DNA of 64,000 bases from NCBI GenBank assembly GCA_025558095.1, contig JAIVFI010000030.1, positions 496,001 through 560,000 of the forward strand, written 5' to 3'. The translations under genes and the position numbers were made by a program. Position 1 is the stretch's first letter. Each line of letters starts with the position of its first letter. The DNA is from Hyaloraphidium curvatum (taxonomy: Eukaryota > Monoblepharomycota > Hyaloraphidiomycetes > Hyaloraphidiales > Hyaloraphidiaceae). This document shows positions 40,860 to 51,101 of this stretch, in pieces. Under the pieces are notes generated by a model. It had not been told where the DNA came from. It ran no database searches and saw only the letters and a program-made list of their open reading frames with translations.

Positions 40860-41891
40860 TCACGCCGATTCGGCCGCCCCGGCAAACTCCTTGTTGTAGA
40901 GCTTCCGCATCGTCTCGACGCCATTAAGGTCGTCGACGTACTGCGCCAGCCTGGCGACCTTGCCGGTGGCGGGGTCGAGCGTGAGCCTGTACATGCTCGG
41001 CGAGACCTTGATGGGGAAGAGTCCCTCGTTGGTCACCTCGGCGCGGACTTCGGCGGTAAAGGGCTGCGAGCGGGACAATCAGCACCTCCGGATTGGTCCC
41101 CGTATGCACTTGCGCGGTTCACCTCGAGCGTGAACGGCTCGCCGAGCATCCTGACCGACTTCAGGCCGCCGTCGAGGCTCATCTTCGTCAGGGCGATGCA
41201 GGCCTCCTTGCCCTTGATTACCTTGAACCACGGAGCGATCCAAATCTCATCGTCGGACATCATCTCGGTCAGGCCGCGGACGTCATGGGCGTTGATCAGG
41301 TCGAACATCTTGCGCATGGCGTCCTGTGCTTCTGCGGCACCGGGGATGGGCCCACCGATGACTCTGGTTATTACGTCCTTGATGATCTGCCGGCCAGAGT
41401 CGTCGGTGGGGACGCCAATGCTGCGGACGGACTCGAGGGCGTCGTTGAGGAAGTTGATGCCGCGGAAGCCGTACGAGACCTGAACAGGGACACGGCCCCG
41501 GTGGTCAGAACTAAATTCGGTTTCGCAGCCGCAACTTTATTCGCACCTGGCCGCCGGCCCCGTCGTTGCTGGTGAGCTTGAACTCGGAGACCACGCAGTG
41601 AATGCCCGGCGCGACGTCCATGACGACCTCCGGGCCAGCCGTTCGCTCGTACTTGAGGCCATAGTCCTTGATGAACTTTTCCAGAGCGGGCGTAATCTCC
41701 GCCTCGCTGGCAAAGACGCCTGCCCGCGGCTTCGAGTCAGAGCGCGTCGCACCTCGCGGCGAGGCCGACCCACCCAGCACCGAGACCATGCTGACGTCCT
41801 TGGTGTACGGGCCGAAGCTGGGAACGCCGGCATTAATGTTGTCGAAGGCGCGCTGCTCCCGTTTGATGAGCTGCTCGCGCGTGGGCGACAT
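40860..41891 (-). CDS. SnoaL/NTF2-like fold protein, possibly two-domain
   Basis: Three exons: 41891-41547, 41479-41123 and 41063-40860 (introns 67 and 59 nt, CTGAC/CTGAT branch sites), all phase 0, 301 aa. The C-terminal part (MRKMFDLINAHDVRGLTEMM, IWIAPWFKVIKGKEACIALT, TAEVRAEVTNEGLFPIKVSP, YRLTLDPATGKVARLAQYVD) has the helix-strand order of SnoaL/NTF2-like proteins. The N-terminal exon (REQLIKREQRAFDNINAG ... GPEVVMDVAPGIHCVVSEF) may be a second, diverged copy. Members bind or isomerise small hydrophobic ligands; no specific substrate is indicated. The frame is open to 42113, but I chose the Met before the first conserved helix. Confidence 0.65.
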
Positions 41892-42109
41892 GGTCTGGTG
41901 AAATGCGGCGGAGTCAGCGAGGGGGCGGATTGCGCCGGGGGCCTCAGGTGTGCGCAGGCGAAGCTCGGAACGCACAGTAGAGTCGTGCGGGAGGTATTGC
42001 TGGAGATTGTTTCGGTGGCGTTTGTTCGTGAACGTTGTTGGTGAGTCTGTGGGAGTCAGACGGACGCGAGGAGGCCCGGCCGGATGCACCTCGGTGGCTG
42101 GAGTATGAT

Positions 42110-43484
42110 TCACTTTCGACGCATCTCATCTCCCAGGCCAGGTTTGTGATCGGATGCCGCGAGAAGGTGACGGAAAGTGAGGACGCAAACATCCCGAAGC
42201 CGGTGTCGCAGGGCGCACGGTGATGTCCTTGGTAGACGGGTTGACCTCCTCCTAGCACCCTCTCCTTTGAGCTCCCGACCGGCAATTTCATCAGCCGTAC
42301 CTGCGGCTCCCGTCGCTAGTTCCTGCGATCGGGATGTGCCTAGCTTGAACCCGTGTGCCCTGGCCGAATGAGGTGAGTTGGCTGCACCGCCACACCCGCC
42401 ACCTTGCTGGCGAGTCACAACATCCACATTCAAAAATGGACAACGAACGGAGAGAATGGCGGGCTGGCTGCAAGGGTGCCCATCTTTGCGGTTGCAGGCC
42501 TCGGTGTTCAGGCCCTTCCGCTCGGCGCCCTGGCGCATCTTCATCTCGCGCGGCGCGCCTTCGCCGAGGACGCGGTTCCGGCGAAGGTGGGCGTCCTCGG
42601 AGCCGGCGGGGGAGAGGTCCAGGTAGGTCCGCGTGACCGGGTCGGCCTCGACGGCGGCCACGGCCCGCCTGACGGTGTCGGTGGCGGCCGCCTCGGCCCG
42701 CAGGTCGGCGGCGACATCCTCCGCGGTCGGCTCGGCATCGTCGGAGCCGCGGCGGTCGCGGATGCGGCCCACGCTGCGCTTGTAGGCGCGCGTGGCGGCT
42801 GCGTTCGCGGTGCGCGCCAGCCGCCTGTCCCGCTGCTTCTGCTGGATCAGGCGTTCGAAGTCGGCCGAACCCTGCTGCGCAGCCTGTCCCAGCCTCTTGA
42901 GCGCCCTTTCCGCGCAATCCAAGTTGCAGTACTGCTCCTTCTCCGTGCGGTGCTTGACGTTCTGGTTGATCCCCCGTGGCCGCACTCGGAGCAGGTCTGC
43001 GAGGGCGGGTACGACGGCTTGGCCTTCTTGGAGCGCTGTGCGACCGGAGCGTTCTCGTCGTTGCTATCGTCGGCGTCGTCGACGTCGACGCGGCTCTTGC
43101 GCTTCCGCGCCGGCGGTGACGGCGGTTCGGGGTCCGCGGCCGTGCGCCGAGCGGGTCTCCTGGGCGGGGCTAGAAAGGGGCAAATCGGATCAGGGCCGTG
43201 GCAGACGGCTTTGCAAGTGATGTAATACCATCGTCCGAGTCGGAAGGGTCGGCGATCTCGGGGTTGAAGTCGTCCTCAGGGTCCGATTCGGTGACCGCCG
43301 TCCCGCGACGATCGAGACCGGCGAGAGGGTCGGGCGAAGGCGGGAAAACGGCGCCACCGGCTGCGGCAGATCCGTTTCGGCGGGCACCGGTTGCGCGGCG
43401 GAGGATTCGGCTCCGGGGGGCGGGAGATTCGTCCTGCGCCGGCGCGACTTGCTCGCCGCGCGGGGCGCCGTCCCCACGCGCCAT
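42110..43484 (-). pseudogene. Zinc-finger protein with acidic linker, frame interrupted at a G5 run
   Basis: From ATG 43484 (MARGDGAPRGEQVAPAQDES) through a 59-nt intron (donor GTATTACA, acceptor TTTCTAG) the frame gives an acidic and basic linker with an NLS-like PPARKRKSR. It then reaches SYPPSQTCSECGHGG. At the G-run 42972-42976 the frame must shift by one to continue INQNVKHRTEKEQYCNLDCAERALKRL. Together these make a C-x2-C ... C-x3-C finger like the CxxCG...YCSxxCRxRAxR modules of fungal proteins. A long helix and Ala/Arg-rich C-terminus follow. The break is a homopolymer slip or a real lesion. The 5' end is uncertain: the frame is open upstream to ~43900 with protein-like sequence but no ATG. 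The C-terminal ~100 residues are also doubtful. Confidence 0.5.
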
Positions 43485-43909
43485 CGCGCTGGGCACGTGC
43501 GGCAGACCCACGGGCGCACGGAGAATTGCCACAGCAAGCCGGGGGCGCCTCTTCGCGTCCGGGCTGCCGTTGGTGCGCGCGCAGCGCCGGGGAAGAGAAA
43601 CGACCTTCGGGGAACCGTCCGCGGCGGCAAAGACCCGCAATGCTGACGCCAGCTCGCGAACAATCGCCCGATGTACTCGCACAGTGGGCACCTCGAAAAC
43701 GAGGAGCAATTTCTTCGTAGGAGGCGCCGGAATGGAGTGCGCCCGGTGAATTCGCGATCCGTCCGTACGGGGCCGGCGATCGCCGGCTTCGAGGCGCCCT
43801 CAGGAACCCCATGCTTCGCGATGCCTCGAATAGGAAGTCGAACGTTGGTGTTTCTGATTGTTGGCACGGGCTCCTCTAGGAGCCTGAGTTGCACCCGCGG
43901 CCGGGAATA

Positions 43910-45105
43910 GCGGCTTGTTCGGCTTTGATCGGGTCGGACGCCTCACGCTCAAAGCTACCTAAAGCCGCCTTGCGTATTGGCCCGTTGCCGCGCCATCTCA
44001 CCAATGATGCCGGCTCCGCAAAGAAAATTCCGGGGTCGTTGAGAGTTAGGGAGGCGCGGGCGCGGTCCGGTGTAGCCCAGGGTGATCTTCGGCCCGACTG
44101 GGCAACGGTTGGCTAGGACGGGCCAGGCGGTGAACACCTAACCCGACCCTGCCCCATCTATCCCAGATCGCAACATGCAAGTGCCCAAAGCTGTCATCGT
44201 CAACTATCTGGAACCAGGGCACCCTGTCGCGGCCCGCAGCGCCACCGCGGCCATCGCCAAGCCCGCGGCCTCGTCGCAACCCCTCGCCGTAGAACGACGA
44301 TGAGGGCGCCCTGGCCTTCACGTTTAGGCGCGCGCCTCCGACTCCGACGACTCCGACGACTCCGACGACTCCGACGATTTCCAAAACGCGGGCTCTACGC
44401 TTTTGGACACGCCCCCCTTGGTCCCAACACCATCCACCACCCGTCGACCACAGGATCTGTCAGAGCACGCTCCAGCTGCATCGCAAGGGGTGCCTTCTCG
44501 GGGCTCCAGGGCAACGAGATGGAGGAGCTGGCGGGGGGCGTAGCCGTGCAGAGCTCGTAGTCAGCGCAGGCCGAAGACGTTGCACTCGAACTCGCCTCAG
44601 GTTCTTCTGCGGCCCGCCAGCCAAGTCCCGAGCCACCTCCACGCGCCTACTATGCCCCAAAATAAGCTCCCGGGAGCGCGACGTCGATCCCTCCGGCCGC
44701 ATCTGGGGTCGCGGCGACGGGGGTCACCCAGGCCAGAGAATGCCCCCGGCAAGGCCCCGCGGCCCTCCACGGCCCCAGCGACCGTCCCGCCGGCCATATC
44801 TGAACCAAAATAGTCCGTTGGCGGCGCGGAAGGGGGCACCGCATCGCTCTTGCTGGATTGCTATTCTTTGTGTGTGTGTTGGGAGCCGCGGGCCACCACC
44901 GACCCGCGGGGGCCCCCGGCCGACCTGCCGGGTGACGCCCACACGCCCCAAAAGGTTTCAAGTGGGGGAATCGCAGAGATTCCGATGACGCGACCTCGTG
45001 CGCGGTGTTGGGGGTCGTTGGGGGTCGGGGGCTGCCCGCTGCCCCGTGTCCCTCTAGCCCGGCCCGCAACCAACACCTCCAAGCTACCTGGCAAAGCAAA
45101 AAGAA
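43910..45105. other. Gene-poor stretch
   Basis: No frame with recognisable domains or spliceable exons. It holds a 9-bp microsatellite near 44336 and a short GT-rich run near 44870. Composition is GC-rich but without the third-position bias seen in the genes. Confidence 0.5.
44336..44374. repeat. 9-bp microsatellite
   Basis: About four perfect copies of GACTCCGAC in direct tandem. It does not lie in a gene I can support. Confidence 0.85.
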
Positions 45106-45188
45106 TTCCCGAGCCGGGAATCGAACCCGGGCCGCCAGAGCACTCTTGGGTTGAGAGTCTGGAATACTGACCACTGTACTACTCGGGG
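45106..45188 (-). tRNA. tRNA-Glu(CTC) with 11-nt intron
   Basis: Read on the minus strand, the cloverleaf is complete. Acceptor CCCCGAG/CTCGGGA has six pairs and a C1-A72 mismatch. The D stem is GTAC/GTAT with loop AGTGGTCA. The anticodon stem is CCAGA/TCTGG. The T arm is CCGGG-TTCGAAT-CCCGG, with the B box intact. The anticodon loop is enlarged to 18 nt; removing an 11-nt intron after position 37 leaves CTCTCAC, the standard eukaryotic tRNA-Glu loop with anticodon CTC. The discriminator would be A at 45106. It lies in a gene-poor region. Confidence 0.9.
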
Positions 45189-47167
45189 CGGTACTTGGTA
45201 GTTCGGTTGCGACGGAGTACTGATTCATGAACTGCTCACAGCACAGGCTCACCGGACGCCATGCGACGATCTGTACCAACCTGCCCATACATGCACCAGG
45301 AGGAGCTTTGTGGTCACCCACAGAATATTCTGCCGTTCCGGTGACGATCCGGGTAAGCAGATGTGGGATTTGGAAGGCGTTCGCGGGCGACTGGTGCGAA
45401 CGGAGACCACGGTCCAGACTGCGGACCTCATGCGGCCCGCTGAGGTCGGTTCCGGGTTGCGCCGGCTACGGAAGGACGGATATCCCGCCGAACCTGATAG
45501 CTGCACGAAACGTACCCCACGATCCTACATTTCCGCCCCTGGAACGAGCCTACAGGTCGCGGAAATCCCATGGGGCACCTTGCCCCCGTGAACCGCTCGG
45601 ACAACAGCCCACCTCCTCCCACGACGCGACCTGTCCTACTTTCTCTATCCTCCATCGCACTCTGGGGCCCTGCGCATTACGCGACGCTCCGCACCGCCCG
45701 CCGCGCGGAGGCCCGGACGCGAGCCCGTCGGACGTCCCACTGGACGCCGCGTCTGGCCCGAATCAACTGCTCCGCCGGCCACCGGGGACCGGACGCCCGC
45801 GACGTTCCGCAGCGGGGCGAGGTACTGTATCAGGCGTTGTGGCGAGCCGGGGGACGACTCGATCGCCGACTAGGCACGTTCTTGACCTTCCCGCATTCCA
45901 GTCTCCACCACTGCAGCGGCTTCCGGGGGCGGGGAACACGAGTCCGACAGTGCATAATCCGTTGGAATTGCCGCAGGCGCGGTCGGACTCCCTCGGCGGG
46001 AGAGCCGTTCGGGGGAGGCAACCGAGGAACGTCGACGGTGCGGTCGCCATCGCGCCCTCCGACCCCAACGCCCGCAGTGCGTGGCGCGGCAGCGTGCCGA
46101 GCCGCCGTGGCAGTCTCGATGGCGCGGCCCGGAACAGCGGCCGCGGGCCCATCGGTGCCGGCGTCGGTCCCCCGCCCCGCCCCGCGCGCCCGCATCGTCG
46201 CCCCCGCACCGTCGTCCCGCACCGGCCGGCGGGCGTCATCCTTGCCGCTGCGGTGGCAAGCGTCCCGCCGTGCTAGTCGTGCTTTTCGATCGCTGCACAT
46301 CGGACGGCGGGGACGGAGCCGCGAACCGCTTCACCTGCCGCGGGGCGTGCGCCGGGCTCGATGACGACCTTGCCATGGAGCCCGCGCATCCCGTGCGCTC
46401 CATGGCAGAGCGCGCCACCATGCTGCTGGCCGAACCCCCCCGTACCGCCCTCCTTCGCCGTGCCTCCCGAGCACGTGCCCCCGAGCCTCTCCTGCCCCGC
46501 CCCTCTCTGCCCTCTCGTCGGCCCCATCTGCATCTCGCTCGGGCAACTCCGCCGCCGTCGGCCGCCTCACCGACCCGCGGCACGGCCTCGCTTGCCGCCG
46601 TGGAGCCCCGGCCCGTCGCGGTCATTTGGGGGCGGCCTGCCGATACGCGAGGCGGCCAGCGGAGGCTTCGACGAGGAACGGCGGCGCTGGCGAGCGCGAC
46701 GGAGCTTTCATGGAAGAGCTCTTTCCCTCTGAGCCCGGCGCGGCGAGCATGAAGTATTCGCGGCCCGACTCAGACGGGTCGTCGGACGTGGAGGGCGACG
46801 GGAAGATGGAGTGCAAGACGGCAACGGAGGATGAGAAGGGGCATGTGAGGCACCTGAGGTTCTGGACGAGGGTCCGAGTGCCTCTCTCGGCCCAGTCGAG
46901 GAGGACTCCGGACGAGTGCGATCCCGGCCGGCCGCGGCCTGGGTGCCCTCCCAGCCCCGCTCCTCCCCGCCATCCGCCATCCCCCTCCTCTCCCCTGTGA
47001 TCGCCGCCCCCGCTGGCACGCCTCAAGCGCCACCAGCTCAGCCACCATCGCGCTAGCGCGAGGCCAGATGTGCCACTGCACATGGATCTCGAGTCGAACG
47101 ACGGCGACGGGAACACCCCTGTAGTCGGAGCGTGAATTGAACCGGATCGAATCCAATCCATCTCTAT
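45189..47167. other. Gene-poor stretch
   Basis: About 2 kb with long but mutually overlapping open frames on both strands. They are a by-product of high GC and show no domain, start or splice support. I see no gene, RNA or repeat here. Confidence 0.5.
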
Positions 47168-47854
47168 TCAACGGCGGTGGCACCTTTCCGGAGCCCTGTT
47201 CGGTTTCGCACATTCCGCACACTCGTCGTTCGGCTGCTGCCGCTCCGAGGCGCAACGGCAGCAGGGCTTCCCGTTGCACCTCCAGTAATAATCAGGCCCG
47301 AAGGCCCGCACACCACCTCCAACCTTCTTCTTTGTGTGCCAGAAGCGGCCACCGGGTAGCCCCTTCTGCCACCTGTGAAGCTGGCTGCTTCGAAGAGCGG
47401 CCTCCTCAGCGTCGAGCCTCGACAGGTGGCGGTAAAGGCACGCGGCTTTGTCTCCGCGGGGGCAGTTACCGCAAACAAAGCGGTCCGGATCCTGAGCAAA
47501 GAGCCTGCAGATGCAGCAAGCATCTATCCAGGACGTGCAGCCACCCGCGCAGAAGGGGTCCCGCACGAAGGGGGGTTCCGGCGCCGCAAGCTGCTGCCAC
47601 CGCGTGCAGTCCAGCGACCGGCCCTCCTCGCACGCCGCGAGACGTGCACCGCAAACCCCTTGGCGGCCCCGTCCGCACCCGCCAGCATACCCTGACCATG
47701 GATGTGACTGCGGGCAGCTTTGCCCCCAGGAGCCGCTGGGCGGGGGGGCGCAGAGGCGGGGGGAGTTGGGGGCCACGATCGGGGGGTTTCTGCGGGCGGC
47801 CATCCTGCAGCAAGGGTCCGCACGGCGGCCTGCTGCAGGCCCCGGCGATCGCAT
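47168..47854 (-). CDS. Cys-rich zinc-binding-like protein with duplicated 5' segment
   Basis: Intronless frame of 228 aa from ATG 47854 to 47168. The first ~50 residues come from the duplicated segment 47705-48062. The remainder is rich in Cys pairs: GCTSWIDACCICRLF, RFVCGNCPRGDKAACLYRHL, then WRCNGKPCCRCASERQ, ECAECAKPNRAPERC. The first block resembles a C-x-C ... C-x2-C ... C-x(n)-H zinc module found in uncharacterised fungal proteins. It has no signal peptide. The start within the duplicated segment mirrors that of the LRR gene at 50767, which supports this ATG but also means the N-terminus may be acquired. Confidence 0.55.
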   Translation of the reverse strand: MRSPGPAAGRRADPCCRMAARRNPPIVAPNSPRLCAPPPSGSWGQSCPQSHPWSGYAGGCGRGRQGVCGARLAACEEGRSLDCTRWQQLAAPEPPFVRDPFCAGGCTSWIDACCICRLFAQDPDRFVCGNCPRGDKAACLYRHLSRLDAEEAALRSSQLHRWQKGLPGGRFWHTKKKVGGGVRAFGPDYYWRCNGKPCCRCASERQQPNDECAECAKPNRAPERCHRR

Positions 47855-48062
47855 GAGATCAGGAGAAGTGGCGTGAGGTTGGTCAACGCGGGTATTGGCT
47901 GCCGATCCTTGCGGTCCAGGGCTCGTCGTCGTTCCCCCGCGGGAGGATGCCACAACCGCCCGAGGTCGTGCCAAGGCTAGGTGAGGGCGCCGCCCGCCAT
48001 CTGATGCCAGCTCTTTAATCGCTCTAGTGGGGGTCATCGAGAGACAATGCGTATCAGAGCAC
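47705..48062. repeat. Dispersed 5'-flank duplication, copy 1
   Basis: About 355 bp similar (~85% by eye in the best part) to 50620-50973. Shared landmarks are GGGGGTCATCGAGAGACAATGCG-type sequence near 48040, GATGCCAGCTCTTT, and the region around the ATG at 47854. It spans the promoter and first codons of the leftward Cys-rich gene. Confidence 0.85.
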
Positions 48063-48169
48063 TGTTCCGGCGTGCGCGGACGATCGGCGCGCTCAACGGT
48101 GCACCAGCCAATCGGCGATGAGGGCTCGGAGTGCCAACCCCGCAACGACGGACGCTACACACGCCCGCC

Positions 48170-49672
48170 ATGACCCCGAAGGAGCTCCTCGCCGTGCTCC
48201 CGCGCATCTCCGTGCTCCAGTCCCCGCTGCCCGGCCTCGCCGCGGAGCCGGACGCGGAAACGCTCGCCGCCGTCGCGCTCTCCGCGGAAAACCCGCCGAC
48301 GCCCCGCGCCCTCGCCGGGGCCGCGGCCCGCACGTCTCGGCTGCTGGGCGTCCTCGCGGGATTCTCGCTGCCCCTCGCGGCACCGGGGAGGCGCTGGCTC
48401 TACCTTTCGACGTTGTGGGGCAGCGTGCCGGGCGTGATCCTTTCCGTCGCGCTGTACCCGCTGATCGCGTCTGCCGCCGGCCCCGCCGACCCCGCCGCCG
48501 CGTTCGGCTCCGTACGCATCGCCGTGGGCGCGGCGGGCATCGCGTGGTTCGTCCTGACGTCGGCCGCCACGGTGTCCCGCATCCCGTACGACGCCGGGAC
48601 CCGCCCCGAGAACCACATGCTGGCCGTGCTCGCGAGATGGCTGGACGTCGCCGGCTCCGGACCCCGGTCGGAGCAACTGGTGAAGGCCGAGGACGGAGCC
48701 GCCGGGGACAGCGGGCTTGCCGTGCACATGGACGGGGACGCGGACTGCCCCTGCGCGCGGGACACCTGCGCCGGACGCGCGGGCACGCACGCGGCTTTCT
48801 TCTTCCTGGCGGACTGTGCCCTCCGGTTGCCGCTGCTCGTGCTCTCCTACGCCGTACTCCCGATTTGGACCCCCGCCTTTTCCGGTGGCAGGGTCCTCTG
48901 GAGCACCTGGTGGGGCTGCCTCCTCGGAGCCTCGGCGATCGCCATCGCCTTCCTCATGGCCATCACGATGCTCGCCCTCGCCTTCATCTCGCCACGACCG
49001 CCGGTCACGCGACTTTCGGCGCGACTGCAGCGCCGCGCCGTCTCCGTCCGCCTCGCCGCCCTCGTGCGCCGGTACCGCGTGCTCCTCCTCGCTCCCACCG
49101 AACCGGCACACCCCGTGGGGCAGCCCGCCCCGTTCGAGCCGTACGAGCCACTCCTCCGCCACCTCGTCTCGTCGTGGTCCGGCATCCGATCTGCCAGCGC
49201 CTCGGGCGTGCAGCGCATCTCCCTCGTTGGCCTCCTCCTCCTTCCCCCGTTCGTCGCCAACCTCGCCCTCTCGTGCATCCCCGCGTGGGAAGTCGCCGTG
49301 CTCCTCTGGTGGGCCGTCTTTGTCCTGCAGTACCTGCTGGACTACGCCGCCGCCAACGCGCGCATCGGCACCTCCGAGGCGGCCGTCCGCGCCGCGCGCG
49401 GCGAGATCCTCGCCTTGCTCGCCGCCGCCCGCGAATCGGGCAGCTGCACCGACCCGGCGCGGGCGGAACGCGCCGCCGCCCTGTCTGCGCACGGGGACAG
49501 GCTTGCGGCGTTCCTGGGCGCCGCCGAGCCCGCGCGGTTCTTCGGGTTCCCGGTGGGCTACGGGACCGTCAGGACGCTCTTCGTCACGATGCTCACCCTG
49601 GTGTTTGCCGCATGGGGGTTGCTGCGGGCGCTCGGGGTACGGGTGGTGCTCGAGTCGTACTGTCCGCTGTGA
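48170..49672 (+). CDS. Multi-pass membrane protein of unknown function
   Basis: Intronless, 500 aa, ATG 48170. At least six hydrophobic segments are visible: near residues 90-110 (SVPGVILSVALYPLIASAAG), 120-140 (IAVGAAGIAWFVLTSAA), 215-235 (LPLLVLSYAVLPIW), 245-275 (LLGASAIAIAFLMAITMLAL), 360-410 (ISLVGLLLLPPFVANLALSC and VAVLLWWAVFVLQYLLDYA) and the C-terminus (LFVTMLTLVFAAWGLLRALG). A Cys-rich loop (DADCPCARDTCAG) lies near 200. I do not recognise the family. Being intronless is unusual for a gene of this size here. It is divergent from the Cys-rich gene at 47854. Confidence 0.65.
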   Translation: MTPKELLAVLPRISVLQSPLPGLAAEPDAETLAAVALSAENPPTPRALAGAAARTSRLLGVLAGFSLPLAAPGRRWLYLSTLWGSVPGVILSVALYPLIASAAGPADPAAAFGSVRIAVGAAGIAWFVLTSAATVSRIPYDAGTRPENHMLAVLARWLDVAGSGPRSEQLVKAEDGAAGDSGLAVHMDGDADCPCARDTCAGRAGTHAAFFFLADCALRLPLLVLSYAVLPIWTPAFSGGRVLWSTWWGCLLGASAIAIAFLMAITMLALAFISPRPPVTRLSARLQRRAVSVRLAALVRRYRVLLLAPTEPAHPVGQPAPFEPYEPLLRHLVSSWSGIRSASASGVQRISLVGLLLLPPFVANLALSCIPAWEVAVLLWWAVFVLQYLLDYAAANARIGTSEAAVRAARGEILALLAAARESGSCTDPARAERAAALSAHGDRLAAFLGAAEPARFFGFPVGYGTVRTLFVTMLTLVFAAWGLLRALGVRVVLESYCPL

Positions 49673-50058
49673 TGCTTGGCGGCTCCACGGAATGCTCTTG
49701 GATATTGATACGGTCTGATGGAAGCGATCGCGTAGCTGAAGGACGGCCCCGCGGACGTGAACTGTATCGAGTTGTCGAATCCGACGCGAGCCTCCTCACG
49801 TCCCGCATGCCCCGTGGGAGGGAAAAGGGAGCAGGTCGGCCAGAGCCTCCTTCGGGGCGTGCAGAAAACCTCCAACTTCCTACCCGCAGAGTGCCGCTGA
49901 CCGAACGTCGGGAAACTGGGCACGATGTGCGTCGTTCTGAAATCGGAGAGCATCGTGTTCGACCTACCATAAAACTCGTCCGAATCCTCGCCTCCGCACT
50001 CGCAAATGCTCACGTCGTCCCAGTCCATGATGCTGTTCCAGAATCCGAGCTCCAAGTG
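49673..50058. other. Convergent intergenic region
   Basis: 3' flanks of the membrane-protein gene and of the leftward LRR gene. No supported feature. Confidence 0.45.
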
Positions 50059-50767
50059 CTACGCGTCGTAGTGCTCGACGCCATGCAGCGCGCCGTGCAC
50101 CCCGTCAATCCTAAGGTTGGTGCCACCGCTTCGGAGTGAAGAGCCGATGTCACGTAGCTGGGTCTCATCAAGCGCGCTGAGCTTCATTTCGCGGATCTTT
50201 AGCTCCTTCAGCCCCGTGCCGACGCCCTCCGATCAAGCAGCCTGACGAAATCACCGGGAGCTCGACCGTTTCGAGGGAGTCCCTAACCCTAAGCAGCAGT
50301 TTCGGAAACGAAGGGCCGCCAGCGGCGTCTCTTGCAGCGCGCCAGTCATCCAACGGGTCGCCAGCAGCGTCCCCCTCGAACTCGTCCTCGTCCTCGTAGG
50401 AAGCGTCGCTGATATCCCGGTAAGCGAGCGTGCACAGGTTCTTTGCCATCTGTCCGATCAGGGGAATCAGCCTGCGGAGTTCGGCCAGCTCGCCCACGTC
50501 GAGCTCCTCGACGTTCACGCAGAGCTTCGGAATCTCCTCCTCGACGGCGAGCGAGCCCGACAACGACAGCTTCTGTGCGTGCGAGAACTTGTCGATGCCT
50601 TGCGAGTCCTCCAGGCGCTGACTGCGTGCAGCTTTGCCGTCCGGAGCCGCCGTGCGGTGGGGTGCAGACGCGGGGCGGAGTGAGGGGCACGATCTTGGGT
50701 GTTCTGCGGGCGGCCATCCAGCGGCACGCTCCTCACGGCGCTCTCCTGGTGGCCCCTGCGATCGCAT
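50059..50767 (-). CDS. Leucine-rich-repeat protein with duplicated 5' segment
   Basis: Two exons: 50767-50255 and 50205-50059, joined by a 49-nt intron (donor GTGATT, acceptor CTGAAG), phase 0, 219 aa. The first ~50 residues derive from the 50620-50973 duplication. LRR-like strands and helices follow: QKLSLSGSLAVEEEIPKLCV, VEELDVGELAELRRLIPLIG, NLCTLAYRDISDASYED, SLETVELP joined to ELKIREMKLSALDETQLRDI. The acceptor is weak (AAG); if it is not used, the frame ends at 50168 and the C-terminal LRR would be lost by a frameshift. It resembles the C-terminal half of an F-box/LRR protein without its F-box. Confidence 0.55.
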
Positions 50768-50973
50768 GAGATCGGGAGAAGTGGCGTGAGCTTGTTCAAC
50801 GCGGGGATTGGCTGCGGATCTTTGCGGTCCGGGGCTTATCGTTCCGCGGCCGAGAAGATGCCGTCAACCGCCCGAGGTGGTGGCAAGGCGAGGTGCGGGT
50901 GCGCCCGCCATTTGATGCCAGCTCTTTGATCGCTCTAGTGGGGGTCATCGAGAGACAATGCGTATCAGAGCAC
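50620..50973. repeat. Dispersed 5'-flank duplication, copy 2
   Basis: Partner of 47705-48062. The two copies keep the same distance between the shared block ending in CGTATCAGAGCAC and the minus-strand ATG, here at 50767, but different coding sequences follow. Confidence 0.85.
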
Positions 50974-51101
50974 GAATTGCGGGCCCATGGTAGCAAGTGC
51001 GGGCAGCGGTCCTTCCCGCGCGTTCGATCGGCGACGGAAACGCGTTCTCTCGCCGCGCGCGCTTCAACACCTCCTCGTCTCGATCCGGGCTAAAATCCAC
51101 G

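Noticed and set aside
42110-43484. Eukaryotic TnpB/Fanzor nuclease from the C-terminal zinc ribbon
   Set aside because: The QTCSECG motif resembles a TnpB ribbon, but there are no RuvC motifs and the second Cys pair has C-x3-C spacing followed by a plain helix.
45227-47000. Several 80-350-codon open frames in the region right of the tRNA
   Set aside because: They overlap on both strands and in several frames, lack domains, good starts or splice support, and look like GC-driven open frames.
50206-50254. Frameshift pseudogene call for the LRR gene
   Set aside because: A 49-nt GT-AG intron in phase 0 joins the two LRR frames, which is within the size range seen here, so a functional gene is the better reading, with the weak AAG acceptor noted.
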